From Hymenolepis diminuta (lineage: Eukaryota > Platyhelminthes > Cestoda > Cyclophyllidea > Hymenolepididae): a DNA stretch of 64,000 nucleotides. Within the stretch, counting starts at the first letter, position 1; each line of letters opens with the position of its first letter. Below the pieces are notes generated by a model. It had not been told where the DNA came from. It did not search any database and worked only from the letters and a program-made list of their open reading frames with translations. Both the position numbers and the translations under genes were made by a program. Of the stretch, positions 26,401 to 46,200 are shown in pieces. The stretch covers positions 1,011,841 to 1,075,840 of the forward strand of contig CAADRB010000002.1 of assembly GCA_900708905.1 (NCBI GenBank). The letters are read 5' to 3'.

Positions 26401-27088
26401 CAAAATCATCGTCAATCTTGGGGTGAATTGATCTTCAGCAGTCAACTTTATTGATCATCACTGTAGCTTGATCTTCAACAGTCAGTCATATAATTAAAAA
26501 ATTCTTTTACTATCAACAGGCATTGTTCAAATAAATTGTTTATTACGAAAGCAAACGATATTCTTCACTAACTGAAACTTCTCTTTTAATAGTATTTCCT
26601 GCTAGCGAGGTACATCTTTGAGCTCGGTCTGACGGAAATGGCTCTATCTCAGTGTTCAGCTAGTCTAAAATGTGCAGCAACAATCTACCTAATCCGTCAT
26701 CTCCTTCGTCTCTGGGGTCAAAGGTCATGCAGCAAACATTACCTGCTTAATCTATCCTCATGGACGAATAGTTTGACCGCAGCTACTGGTCATAGGGAGA
26801 GTAAAGTTTTGAGGCGTATTGCCTATAGCTACGGTCTTATGCTAATTGAAGCACAATTCTTTCTTAATGATATAGCACCACCGGGTAAAATGACCGGATG
26901 CGCCACGAAATATAAGGTATGTTACACTACTTAATTATCCTTTCAGTAGCGTGAGAACTTTCTAAATAACTCACTTTCTGTTGCAGGCTGCTTTTGATAA
27001 ATACATACATGAAAACAGTGCATATGTGGCCATGCACCCACTTGTGAGCGAATTTACCACTTCGGATATCGAATGCTTTTTGTACTGA
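23421..27088 (+). CDS. Cyclin-like protein, copy E (retains both CDK-contact residues)
   Basis: Proposed exons are 23421-23458, 23520-23554, 23634-23690, 23768-23815, 25079-25305, 25338-25457, 25497-25709, 25763-25891, 26593-26916 and 26987-27088, giving 430 aa. Introns at 25306-25337 (32 nt) and 25458-25496 (39 nt, stop-free and a multiple of three) are very short. The fold shows VLVDRYTW for YLDRFL, AISMAAK with Lys221 aligning to cyclin A Lys266, and EMELKMISVLEYDL with Glu251 aligning to Glu295. It is therefore the copy best able to bind a CDK in the usual way. The second fold has SASLKCAATIYLIRHLL, matching PSxIAAAALYLA. MRAILxDW is weak (SDWRADLF). Intron 4 (1.26 kb) could hide another small exon, and the acceptor at 23633 is weak. 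Confidence 0.85.
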
Positions 27089-28648
27089 TGTTTATTTTTG
27101 AACATAAAAAATTCAACTGTTCATTTAAAGGAATATGTTATGTGAACGAGGGGACAATACGGGAGGACTAATATACGAGCATCGGTGATGAGTCATCAAT
27201 TACAAGTTTAGATAATCAGAATAAGATGAAAAAGATACGTAGATACGAAGGATTTGATAATTCATGCTCAAATGAAATGTAGAAATATTTGCATTTGATA
27301 TAATAAGTCAATTATTTTAACTAAGGCCTGTTATTAGAGATCATTGCCTTACTACTGTCAAAATCATTTAGTTAATTTTTGAAAAATCGATACTGCAGGA
27401 TACTGAGACAATATCGTTTTTGGTGACCAGAGATATGTAGACCCCTATGAAGCAGTCAAATAGTTTTAGACGAACGAGGTTCAGGAATTTTCAAGGCGGC
27501 GCATCACAACAGTTATTTTAAGTTTAATCAAGTTAACTGTTGTAGTACGGACCGAGGTCATATTGAATAAATAAATGAAGTCACTCTTGTCATTTAAACA
27601 GTTCACAGCTGGTAGAAAAGACTACCCTGAATTATTGATAAAAATATTGATTTTACATACAAACGTTTCTTTGTGAGACGCAGTCATGTCTAATCCTCTG
27701 ATCGGCTAATATGTGAGTACCTATGTGTACACTCGGATCGCCCATGTGGGACCCTGTTGCAGAGTTTAACAGACTTCTTAATGGTACAAATGGCCAGCCG
27801 TTAATTGATATCTGCTAAATAATACTACCACAAAGAACAAACGCTATAGATAAAAGCCCCACCTTTTAGATCTCAGTATCATTAGCAAAGGTAAACATGG
27901 TAGCTCGGAGATGGGTTTGTGCTTATAGATTCCTACTACTAATTGGGATATCTACAACATTACGCCATCGACTACAAAACATGGAGTTACTTAATTCTCG
28001 TTCGATACCGCTTCAAGTACCGGAGCAGTGACTAAATGGGTCCGATGTGCCAATATAAGATTAGGACTGTGGTCTGAAAGTTTGTTTGCCACGAAACACT
28101 ACCAGACAGCCAGCCTAAGTTAATGTTAGCCGGTAGGTTCCACGTAATGGAGAGAATAAAATAGACACTAAGGGAGCGCTTGCATATTAAGGAATCACTG
28201 TCTACTTGGTAAGTGGGATCACTAATCTGAAGAAGCCAATTCCTACACGGATACCATCAACATGGACATTAGCTCCATAAGCACACATGTTAAGTACTTC
28301 TTGACTATTTGTTGACTCAAGTGGAGTGATTTCTTTTTATGCAAGTAACTTAGCCTATTGTTTCAAGAAGTAGGACCGGTCTATAGAATGAAATACCCCC
28401 CAATGATTATGAAAGGTAGTCCACCTCCCATCTTTATTTGAATATGAAACGGATTAGCTTTAAACTACATCCTCCTTGTCACAGTGAAAAAACTTATTCT
28501 CGGTCTTTCGACTATAGAAAAAAAATCAAGTTATCAATCAAAGCCTATCACCATTTTCTGCAAACCCGTCAAGGAAACCTTACTTCATTCTTCCATAACC
28601 ACAACACCACTGCAATGAATAAGTTCATATTATTTATACTTCTTTAGT
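27089..28648. other. Tail-to-tail intergenic region, cyclin copy E and CDC5L
   Basis: The 3' ends of copy E and CDC5L converge here. No gene or recognisable transposon was seen. No canonical AATAAA was noted just after the copy E stop. Confidence 0.5.
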
Positions 28649-28654
28649 TTTATT
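28649..28654 (-). promoter_or_regulatory. Poly(A) signal AATAAA of CDC5L
   Basis: TTTATT on the plus strand reads AATAAA on the minus strand, about 52 nt past the CDC5L stop codon. Confidence 0.55.
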
Positions 28655-28705
28655 ACAAAACAGTTGTTTGAGGGTCAGTAAAATAATCAACACAAAATCC
28701 GCAAC

Positions 28706-36532
<7,827 letters not shown>

Positions 36533-37138
36533 GTACGATTTCATATTCTTAGATTCTTTCGATTCTTCCGGAAAATCCAACGATGCAATTATCTAGCTGT
36601 GGGATCTGCAATTTTCCTTCCTGTTTTCTGTGAAACTACAAAGAAAGAGGAAATTATTAAACTATCAAAGCTATCTCAAATTTCTCCTGTAATTCCACTC
36701 ACTGAGCTACAGCTGGATGCCACAATTTCCCTCTTTTCTCAACTTATTCTTGATTTAGAAAATCAAATTGCCACTCTAACTCAACTTGAGTTAGAACAAC
36801 ACAACATTCTTCAATTAATTGCAACAGAACCCGGTAACCCTTATCTGCAGGATGAACTTACATCAATTCGAAGTCAGTGGACTGCCTGCCTAACACGTTG
36901 CGCTGATTTGGAGTACTCCTTAGAAACTGCAGTTACTACACTAGAACACTCTCTTGATCTTGCCGTTCTTGTTACTCCTCTCTTTTCCATAAGTGACCTT
37001 TCCATGCTCGATCGTGCTGGAAATAATCTGGTCCTCCTGCAGAAAACTTTTGAAGACCTCAAGAAAGAACGCAGTCGCCTTATTCAAGCTTGGAATATCC
37101 ACACTTCTGAGCATATTCGCACTTTGCCAACCGACTGA
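36533..37138 (+). CDS. Mitochondrial-type helical protein, possible Smac/DIABLO relative; AUG may come from spliced leader
   Basis: A single open exon of 201 codons plus stop begins right after the acceptor GCATGTACAG. No in-frame ATG exists until far into the protein. If a flatworm spliced leader ending in AUG were joined here, the protein would start Met-VRFHILRFFRFFRKIQR. This is Arg/Phe-rich and amphipathic like a mitochondrial presequence, and is followed by hydrophobic YLAVGSAIFLPVFC. The rest is predicted as long helices (SQLILDLENQIATLTQLELE; LEYSLETAVTTLEHSLDLAV). Length and layout (presequence, hydrophobic segment, three-helix body) resemble Smac/DIABLO, but residue identity is low and AIFL lacks the Pro of the AVPI motif. 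TTC5 begins 81 nt downstream. The gene is likely real; identity is tentative. An upstream coding exon is the alternative start. Confidence 0.6.
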   Translation, partial: VRFHILRFFRFFRKIQRCNYLAVGSAIFLPVFCETTKKEEIIKLSKLSQISPVIPLTELQLDATISLFSQLILDLENQIATLTQLELEQHNILQLIATEPGNPYLQDELTSIRSQWTACLTRCADLEYSLETAVTTLEHSLDLAVLVTPLFSISDLSMLDRAGNNLVLLQKTFEDLKKERSRLIQAWNIHTSEHIRTLPTD

Positions 37139-37218
37139 ATAGATTATATTTTCTAGATTTGTCTTTTTTCTCATTCTCCTTTGTGCCCACTTATTTAATC
37201 TGATTCTTTAATTTAGAA
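37139..37218 (+). promoter_or_regulatory. Intercistronic spacer with splice acceptor before TTC5
   Basis: Only 78 nt separate the stop at 37136-37138 from an acceptor ending TTTAATTTAG at 37216. The TTC5 ATG follows two bases later. The spacer is T/C-rich and has no room for an ordinary promoter. This is the layout expected when a polycistronic transcript is split by spliced-leader trans-splicing. A leader AUG joined here would be out of frame, so TTC5 would use its own ATG. Confidence 0.5.
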
Positions 37219-40200
37219 ATGAAGGAACTACAAAGTGCTGTTGATGAATTATTGCGATTAAGGGATACCTGGATACCTGAGACTACTCGACTGACTACTG
37301 AACTTTTGTTGACAGATCCCGTCTTTGCTTTCCCTCCTGGATATGATTTTACTTCTCTTGTTCGAGAGGTGGTTAAATCAACCGAAGAGAAACCTGAAAA
37401 GATGTTAGAACGTATCAATCACATATTAGAACTCTCCACTAAGGCTTTCAACACGTCTAATCTCACTCCTCATCAGAAAGCGCAGATTTTACTTTTAAAA
37501 GGAAAAGCTCTTAATGCTATAACGGCGTTTACGCAAGATTCCTCGGATGTAAAATCGACTCTTGAAAGAGCCTTGCAACTGGACCCTGAATTATCAGATG
37601 CATGCTGTGAGATGGGTGAATTTGAGTGGATGACAGTTGGACCAGAAGCTGCTCTTAACTCTCTTAAAAAAGCTCTAAAAATTGATGTAGGCTCCCATTT
37701 AATATATGTCGATTTTCACTTAATGCATTTGCTAGACTTTTAATTTTACAGAGTCAAAATCCAAATGTTCTTTGGCGGTTATCAATGCTATTGCGGCAGC
37801 TGCCAAAAGACTGCCCATCACTTCGTGAATTTCTCTCAAACTCCTCAGAATTTCCTGATCTAATTTACCAAAGTGATGATGTCGATGCTGCAGTTGCAAC
37901 TTCTCTTCGATTGGCTCATGCTGCAGTTCGAGCCGCGAAGGCCAGTTTAGGTCGGGCTTGGGAATGTTTGGGCAATGCTCTCTTCACAGCTTCCTTAGGA
38001 GACAGTTCGGGGGGTTGTATGATCTCTCGGGCGCTAGCAGCTTTCACTCAAGCAGCTAAATATCCTGACGTGGTCTCCCAACCACACTTTCATTTCAACC
38101 GAGCTGGCGCCCTGAATTATGTGGATAATTTCTATGAAGCTCTTTCCAGTTGGCTTCGTGCTGCTCTGCTCGACCCGGCTTGGCCAGCTCCTCGTATTGC
38201 AGCCATGCGTTGTCTTAAAGCTCTCCAGAAAATGCACACCACAATTTGTACACCACTGCAGTCCACTGATAAAATTACTCGCAAACGTGTTATGGCTTTA
38301 ATTTCTACGTTATCTGCACCCAAATCGAAGAATCGATATCTTGGACCCTATCAAACTCTTCGGGAGTGTAGTTTTGACGAACTTAGTGCGGGTTCGAATC
38401 AGGGAGTTGTATGCTGTGGTGGTGTTGTTGCATCCCTACCTAGTGATAGCGAGCTTCCACTGAATCTTCTTATTGTTGATGCAAAGGGAATCTTCATTGT
38501 TCTTCGGATATTTCAGATTTCAAAAGTGAGTACTTTGCCTACTTTATTTTAATAGGTAGGCTGTTTAGTTGTATCAACTGCAGCTCCATTTATTCGACTT
38601 ATTATTTATGGCCATAATCTAACAGAGGGAAAGATTATGGTAAATCAGGATGCTAGAAAATGCCGACATTAGTCCCTGGTAGTTCCAATCATTGTATATG
38701 TGCTGGAATACTTCTGCTAGATTGGAAATATTATGTATAGATATTCAGTTTCATATTTCATCCCATTTTGGACTTAAGTCACGATGTTCATTCATACCTG
38801 TTTTGTTTTAATAAAAAAAATAGGTAAATGTTTATTTCACTGGTTACACATAGTCGCACTTATTTCATGTTACTAATACTAACCCCTTCTAACTTCTGCT
38901 ATCTTGTCTAAAAACATTCAGTTACTTTGTGATTTTGAATATCTAAAATACGTAATAAAATACCTTCGGTACAGATTTAGTGTTTTCACGAATGAGATTA
39001 GCCTAGTAATGTTTTATGGCCCATATTACATTGTCTGTATTCCCCAAATGTCATGCCTTTTATGAACTGCAGGCATTTAAAATCATTTACTTAATGTTCC
39101 CAAGTTTTTAATGCCTTGGATCTCTACCTGAATAAGCTGAATTTAACCATTCATTTATTAATCAAAATTAATTTGCGTTGTCGGATCTTTTGGGTTTTGG
39201 ATCTTTATAAGGTTAATATGGCTGTGACGTTTGCTTTTATTTTCCAACGGTTAATGATATTTCCTTGATCATCTACATTTATCATTTAAAGTGCATTCTT
39301 CAGATCAGTCCTTACTGTCTGATAACAGTTGAAAATTTGATTTAAGTGAGTGTACTTACTCTAAAGGAGGATTTTTTCTGAAAAGTTTTATATTTAGGAT
39401 CCAGTTAAGGCACTAGTAATAATTTATTTTATATTATATCTGATTATCTAAACTCCTTGGAAAAGTGAAATTGCCCTGCTTTGTTCAATGAACTACGCGA
39501 ATGGTCTAATAATTACAAAGTAGCATACGCTACTGAAATAAACAGTGGGTGATCATTAATCTTAATCTAAATAATATTGGAAGCGGATTTTTGTTATTTT
39601 TTTTTCTTCTCTCTGAGAAACACCCAATATTTCTAATGATATAAATAAAATGTATCATTTTCCTTAATACTGATGTCATTAGTAAGTCGTAAATACACGT
39701 AGTCAGGGTTTTTATCTACCTAAATAAATCTATTTCCTATGTTAGATTTAGTAAATATTGATGTCACCCGATAATTTGGGTATTTTATGTAATTTGAATA
39801 TTAGTGAAGAAAGCAGATTTTACTTAACATGCACGTTTATCTAGTCAGAGGTCAAGGTGTCGGTGTCCCTCTATGTTACCAACCACATTGATCAATGAAG
39901 ATGGACAAAAGATGGTAGAATGCGAATTTTTCATGAAAAGCCCTAGAATACAATTCCTCTGTCAAGGTTGTATTAGAAAATGTTTTCTTCAATGTTGGAT
40001 AATTATGATCATAAAGGAGGGTTAAAGGATGTGGTTTTCTCATAAGAGCGGCCCAATAGAAGTTTCCATGTATCATAATTAAGTGCTATTAGCACACTGA
40101 ACGTGCAAATTACATTTTATTGTTGTTTACTCACGAGATTCAACGCATACTGATAAAAATTGGAATATTTTTTGATATTGCAAGCAGAATTTAAAAAAAT

Positions 40201-43200
40201 GTTTTAATGAAAATCTTTCCTTTAGCACTATATTTATAGATTCCTGAGAATGAAGTCTTCGCTACCAAATTACCAGCTGATCAGGTAGCCAATCAATTCC
40301 CAGTATGCAGTTTATACTTTCTTAATAAAATGATGAGGAGAAGCCGTCGTTTGATCCATAGGTATTTACCCCTCTACCTTCTGGTTATATCATACTGTAG
40401 TCATAGAAAACCTTTGTGGACAGTATAATGTGTATAGTGGCCTACGTATCATTGTATCCGCGGTGACTCATGATAATATTATTATAGTGAAGCATGGTTG
40501 GACGGAACAAAATTACCTTACAGTACTTAATTTAGGAAAATAATAATTACTCTAAGGTAATAAGCCACTTAAGTTATTTATACTTATTTTGAAGATTGGT
40601 CACGTACAATCAACCAATCTTGTTAAATTAATTTTGTACATGCTCGTTTCGGACACTCCATGACTTTGTGACAGGTCAATTCTTCTTCTCTTTCCTATAC
40701 AAATAAATGTAACAAATGTGCCGTGAGCAAAATTCACGAAATGAGCTCTTCATTTTTCATGTTCGATTGCCTTACGGCACGTGATTCTGCAGTTTTAACG
40801 GCTTAACCAATTCTCTGTATATTTTTGACCAACAATTTTAATCTCGCCTTTTTTGTTTGGACATCTTTTCCCTTTCTCCATGGAAATTGTATTTTTCGAT
40901 AACTTGAGACAATTTAAATTTTGGTAGATCGTTTTCCATTTCCATCGGCTTTGCTCTCCTCATTGCCACTGTTTAGACATTATTTTGTCTATTCGATAAA
41001 AAAGAAGGGTGAAAATTGTGTAAATGTTAATATTTACCCGTATTGCAGGGATGAGGGTGAATTTTGAAGATATTTTCAATAAAACAAAAAAATTATTAGA
41101 AATCGAGTGAGGATTAACTTCAGTGGTGCAGTAGTCAACCAATCACAGGGTCAGTATTCATTGGTACACGTCCAGTGATTTAGATATCCTCTATCAAAGT
41201 TAAATGTCGTCAAAAATTCTTTTAACGTGGCAACTTTCTTGTTCTAAAGACCTTCATGGTTTGAGAAATATCCGAGTGTTAAGTTCGGTTGGAGCGTAAT
41301 TTGTTAGCTGTTGAGCTAGGTATCATTTGCTCAGAAGCAAAGTTTGTGTTTGTATATTTTTATAATCATGCACCTCACGAGTCAGTTCTAATTCTCTTAA
41401 TGTTCGAAGAAAGCGTGCGTCTTGAATCGAACGAGCTTGTAATGTTAGACAATGAAGCCTTTCTCATCTGCATAAGCAACGGAGCATTTAGTTAATACGT
41501 ACCAGGATTTGCACGATAAGCATACGTTTTATATCCTTTTGCTTGAATAATTGTAAACGTTCCATCACGAATAAAAATGCAAACTTATAAAGGTTTAGGC
41601 CATGAGACATATATTTTTTCCAATTGAGTTCAATATCGATAGAACTGGGAATAAATTAAGAAGTTGTTATTCTCTCCTCAGCATTCTCCAATAATCTGTT
41701 TAAAGCAGGTGAGGCTATGTTAGAAGATACCAATGTAGAAGTGAAAAAAAAATCAGCTAATCCATTGCCATTCTTTGCTCAGCTACCAAAGACAAGAAGT
41801 AAATAGATATAGTAGCAGAGTATTTTGTTGGGCGTGAACAGAAGAAAAACGACCATCTTGTAACCCGTAAGCTTGAGTTAAATTGCAGAGTAAAGCTCAA
41901 TATGTAGTGTTAGGTAACGGAGGAAAGTTGATAAACCGTTTAGGGTGCGAGAAGTGACTCATACGTGGGTCGAAGTGGAAGAGGTTTAAAACTAGTAAAA
42001 TCGTTGAGTGAATGGAAATGACGGTTTATCGTATATGCATCTCATCTGGAGGCTAATATTGTCCAAATTTTCGCTTGCTTATTTAATTGATAACCATTAA
42101 TTTTTCAAACAAGCACTCTTTGGGAGGTTGGAGGAAGATTTAGGCTCCTGTCACCTTAAAAAGGTAAAGTACTTTAACATCTTTGAGTCACGATTGTTGT
42201 TTGATCTCTAAGTTTAAGCGTTCATGATCTAGTCAAGCGATGTGCTATTACTACTGCTTGAGAAGTTTCTGCAGATCTGTCTAATTTCATTTATCATAAG
42301 GACTGAGAGTATTTGCCATCTTCTTGAGCATTTGACTACTGTAGATCCCTATAGAGAGTTACTTTTCGGTCATTCTCTGGAGTAGTTTAAATAATCATAT
42401 TAGTGTTAATGGATATATCATATTCTTCAGTAAAAGGTAAACTGTTGATATGCTCTAAGGTTACATGTAAACGTTACCTTGTTCAAATGATCGTCTTGTA
42501 TGCAAAATCTTATTCCTGAATAAAGAATTTTTGTTTTAATTGTCTCCTGTTTTCAAACTACAGGCGATTTTGGACTATTTCGAAAATCAATCTCTTTTTG
42601 AGGCGACAAATGGACCATACACTTGTAATTAGGGTCTTATTTAATCTGAATATTTTAATGTTTCCCATTTAACAGGTCAGATGTACAAATAACACTACAT
42701 CTTTCTAATCCTTTCTCGCTCTTATTTTTATCTCTTTTTGTCATCAATTCTCAACTTGAACAGTTTTTTTTCTAGTAACTAAATGTGATATAGTAAAAAG
42801 ATGCACAGATACCGTATTTTATTAATATTTCAAGTCCCACCAAGTTTCGTGCGAACCATCCTATTTCGTGCAAGAGCTTTAATAATTAAATAGAAAGAAG
42901 TTTCCAAGTTATGGATCAATCTCACATTGCTCTTACAGTGTTAATTTACTTAAAGAGGAAAAGAATTTGACATAGCTAATGAAAGCTTGTCAGCATCTGG
43001 TTTGACAGTTAACAATAGCAGATTGTCTCGTTTTATTAAATTAGAACTGTAAACAACTAAAAATTTTATAGAAATAAGGTAGTCTTTATTGATAATATAA
43101 CCAGTTTTCCTCCTTTCATATAATTATTAATACAGCACTGAAAGGACGGTTAGAAAATTTAACTGTGAATTCACGGTTTAGCAGAAACGTATGTCAAATC

Positions 43201-46200
43201 ATACAAACCCTGAAATATGGCAAATTCTAATCTTTCGACGATTGTAGATGGCTTTCTTATTGATCAGCGGTTAAGTGATTATTTTGTTTGCCGGATGCTA
43301 ACCCATGGATTTTGGATCACATATAAAGCTGCTGCTCCTGATACAAGCTAGACTGCTACTACAATATTGCTAAATGCCCACTGGTCTAATACTATTTCTA
43401 CAGTTGAATCAAACAGAGGAAGGAGTTGGAAGTAGAATTAGGAGGAAGGAGGGAATCGTCAGAACTGAACCAGGGCAATCCGGATTAGGAGGAAAAGGAA
43501 AAGTGCGACAAAGTGATTAAACAATTTTGCCTTCTTTGACGTGCAACTGTCAGTTAGAGTAGAGATATGCTTCAGTATGTGCAGAACACATAGTAAGTTT
43601 GAGCAGACCCATAAGTCGGGGAGCGTAGGTGCTATAGACTTTTATCTCGAAACCATAAATCCAATGAGAAGGAATTCTCCTATTGTATGTGGTGAGTTAT
43701 TGATCGTTATACAACACAGTAGACGATATTTTTACTCTTAATAAATCAAGATGTTTTTAAATGAGTGTATATTGAGATCGGGATATAAAATATTTACCCA
43801 AACATGTGGTTATACATTTAGAAATGGAAATCGATTGAGAACTTTGATTTGTCACTCACCAACTACAAATATTAGCACGGTGTTGGAAAACAAATGAAAG
43901 AAAATGGATGTAAATGTTTGTTGTATACTGTTTATCTGATAATTTTGATTAAGTAAAATTCTCAAACTTATTTAATCAGAGTAGGAACGTAACCCCTTTA
44001 TCTGTTCTTCTGGTTTGAAAGTTAGATTGGACATTCAAATGGACTGTTTAAGCCATCTCTGTAACTTATACACGTTGATGCATCTTCTCGTTAGTTTTTA
44101 AAGAATCCGAACGGTATTAATTGTAGATAAAACGCCCTTGGTAGTGTATCATCGGTCCATAAAATATGATAAAATATTTGAAAGTTTCTTACCCTAAGAA
44201 TTTTCTCCTCTGAGACTTTCCTTTGGCTTCGCAGTTTATATTCTGCTGTTTCTATTTACGCTTAAAAGAACATGTCACAAACAATGCTATTATTCTTCTC
44301 ACTATGTTTCGGGCAGTTCGAATATGCCAGGAGTCTAGTGGGAGCAGTATTGTTTTCATTAAAATTGATTCTAGGGGAGACTGTAACATCTCGGAACACA
44401 TTTCTCTCCAGGTTAAATTTCCTATCAGCATCATTTTAACAGCTACCTAAATAACCCCACGTTCTTCATATCAACTGTCCTTGAAGTTAGCTAAGTTTAT
44501 ACTACTCTTCTTACAATGCAAAATTGTTGAATAAATTGTTGTCTGTGGCTCCAGACATCTCTTTATAGTATGAATTTGATCGACTTTTCTTCAACCCTAA
44601 TTTGATTCATCACTGTTATTTTGTTCAAACGCAAAGTTATTCATTCACAAGTGTTAAAATGTTCTTTAAACTGACATCGGAAAATTAAAATTTAAATCAC
44701 CGGCGAAAACCAGGTTGTAAGCAAACATTCATTTCGCGCGCTCCCTTTTAGCCATAAACCGGGATGACGTGCTCATCCACTGGAGTTAAATTGAGCATGA
44801 CTATTCTGTGCTACACTCCATCACCCCCCTTTCGATTTTTTTCTCACAAACAGAAAATCCCTGCGCAGTTCCAACTCAGTCTATTTTTTGGAAAAAATTG
44901 CGAAAATCATGTGGCGTGCCATCTACATTTCTATATTTGGTTAGGTGCTTCAAGTTTCAGTTTTTCTGCAAAGATTCTATTAAGTGGCTATTTGTTACTG
45001 TTGTTCTATTTAAGGCTAATTATTTTGCGTAATTTACCCTAATTTCTGCGGTTTCTTAGTGTATATTTTTGTTAGCCGCTATAGTGACATTATTTCCTAA
45101 ACACGTTTAACTGTCAGCTTAATTCACTTATCGACTTGACTCAGTTTCTACCTCTTTCACATTGGTCCTCTTATGATTAATTTATCAATTTTTATCCCTA
45201 TCTGACAATTGATTTTTTTAGCTATACTCTGCTGCGTAGTAATAATTTCAGTAATATTGGTTTTGTGTTTTCTCCTAATACAAATATCCAGTCTCCCACT
45301 TCTATCTTGCGCCAGTGGAGTTCATAAAGCTAAGAGAAGTAATGGGTTAGTCAGTTCCCTCTTTTCAAGACCGGTTTTTCTTGCTCTGTCATTAGCGTGC
45401 TTATTAAAGTCACTGGCTGCAAATCAGATAACGCTAATAATTACAACTAAAGCAGTCCCTATTAAGATTAGGTAGAGGTTACAAAGATTTCAATAAGCAG
45501 TTACCAACTCCGTGATTAGGCATCTCAAATTTTGGCGAAAATTAATACAGTAGAGATCTTACTTTGCGGTTCCTAATTATTCTCAAACTTAAGTGATCGT
45601 ATCCGAATGGAATTAATTTTCCTTAGAAACAAAATCTCGTGGGCTCTTATTTTTCATGAATTTTTAAATAAGCTTTTGATCGAAAATTTCTTGAACTGAA
45701 GATTGCTGCTGAAGACGAGCTAAATCTCGTAGGGAAATCTCCGAATACTATTCATATGTTTCTCCAAAACGTATGACGTTTGCATCTATGCATCTTATTG
45801 TTTAATTTTAATCATTTCGCCAAACAAAGCTAAATTATCACATGATAATTTAATTTATATAATTTAATCATAACAGGAATTGCAGTGTTTATAAATAAGT
45901 CTGTGAGAGTACTATATGCTACCTTGGAAAAGAACTTTTAAGAGTAGATGAGGAAATTGTTTTATTATTACTATTAACATATGAATGAGTGGCATGAAAG
46001 TGAAATTAACGGAACATTTCGTAATTTCGTTTAGGAAAGAGTGGAGTACATTATTTGAATGAAACATCTTTTTACTCTATTGGGATAATGGCTTTATATA
46101 AAAAATTTCGTTCTATAAAGAAATTTTATGGCTATGCAAGTTTGCGCCATGAAGTCGAGAAGAGAGAGATCAGCTTGACTCTTAAAGTGAACATCATGTA

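Noticed and set aside
44764..45475. Hydrophobic open frames in TTC5 intron 2.
   Set aside because: T-rich sequence naturally gives Leu/Phe/Ile-rich frames. There is no splice support or family motif.
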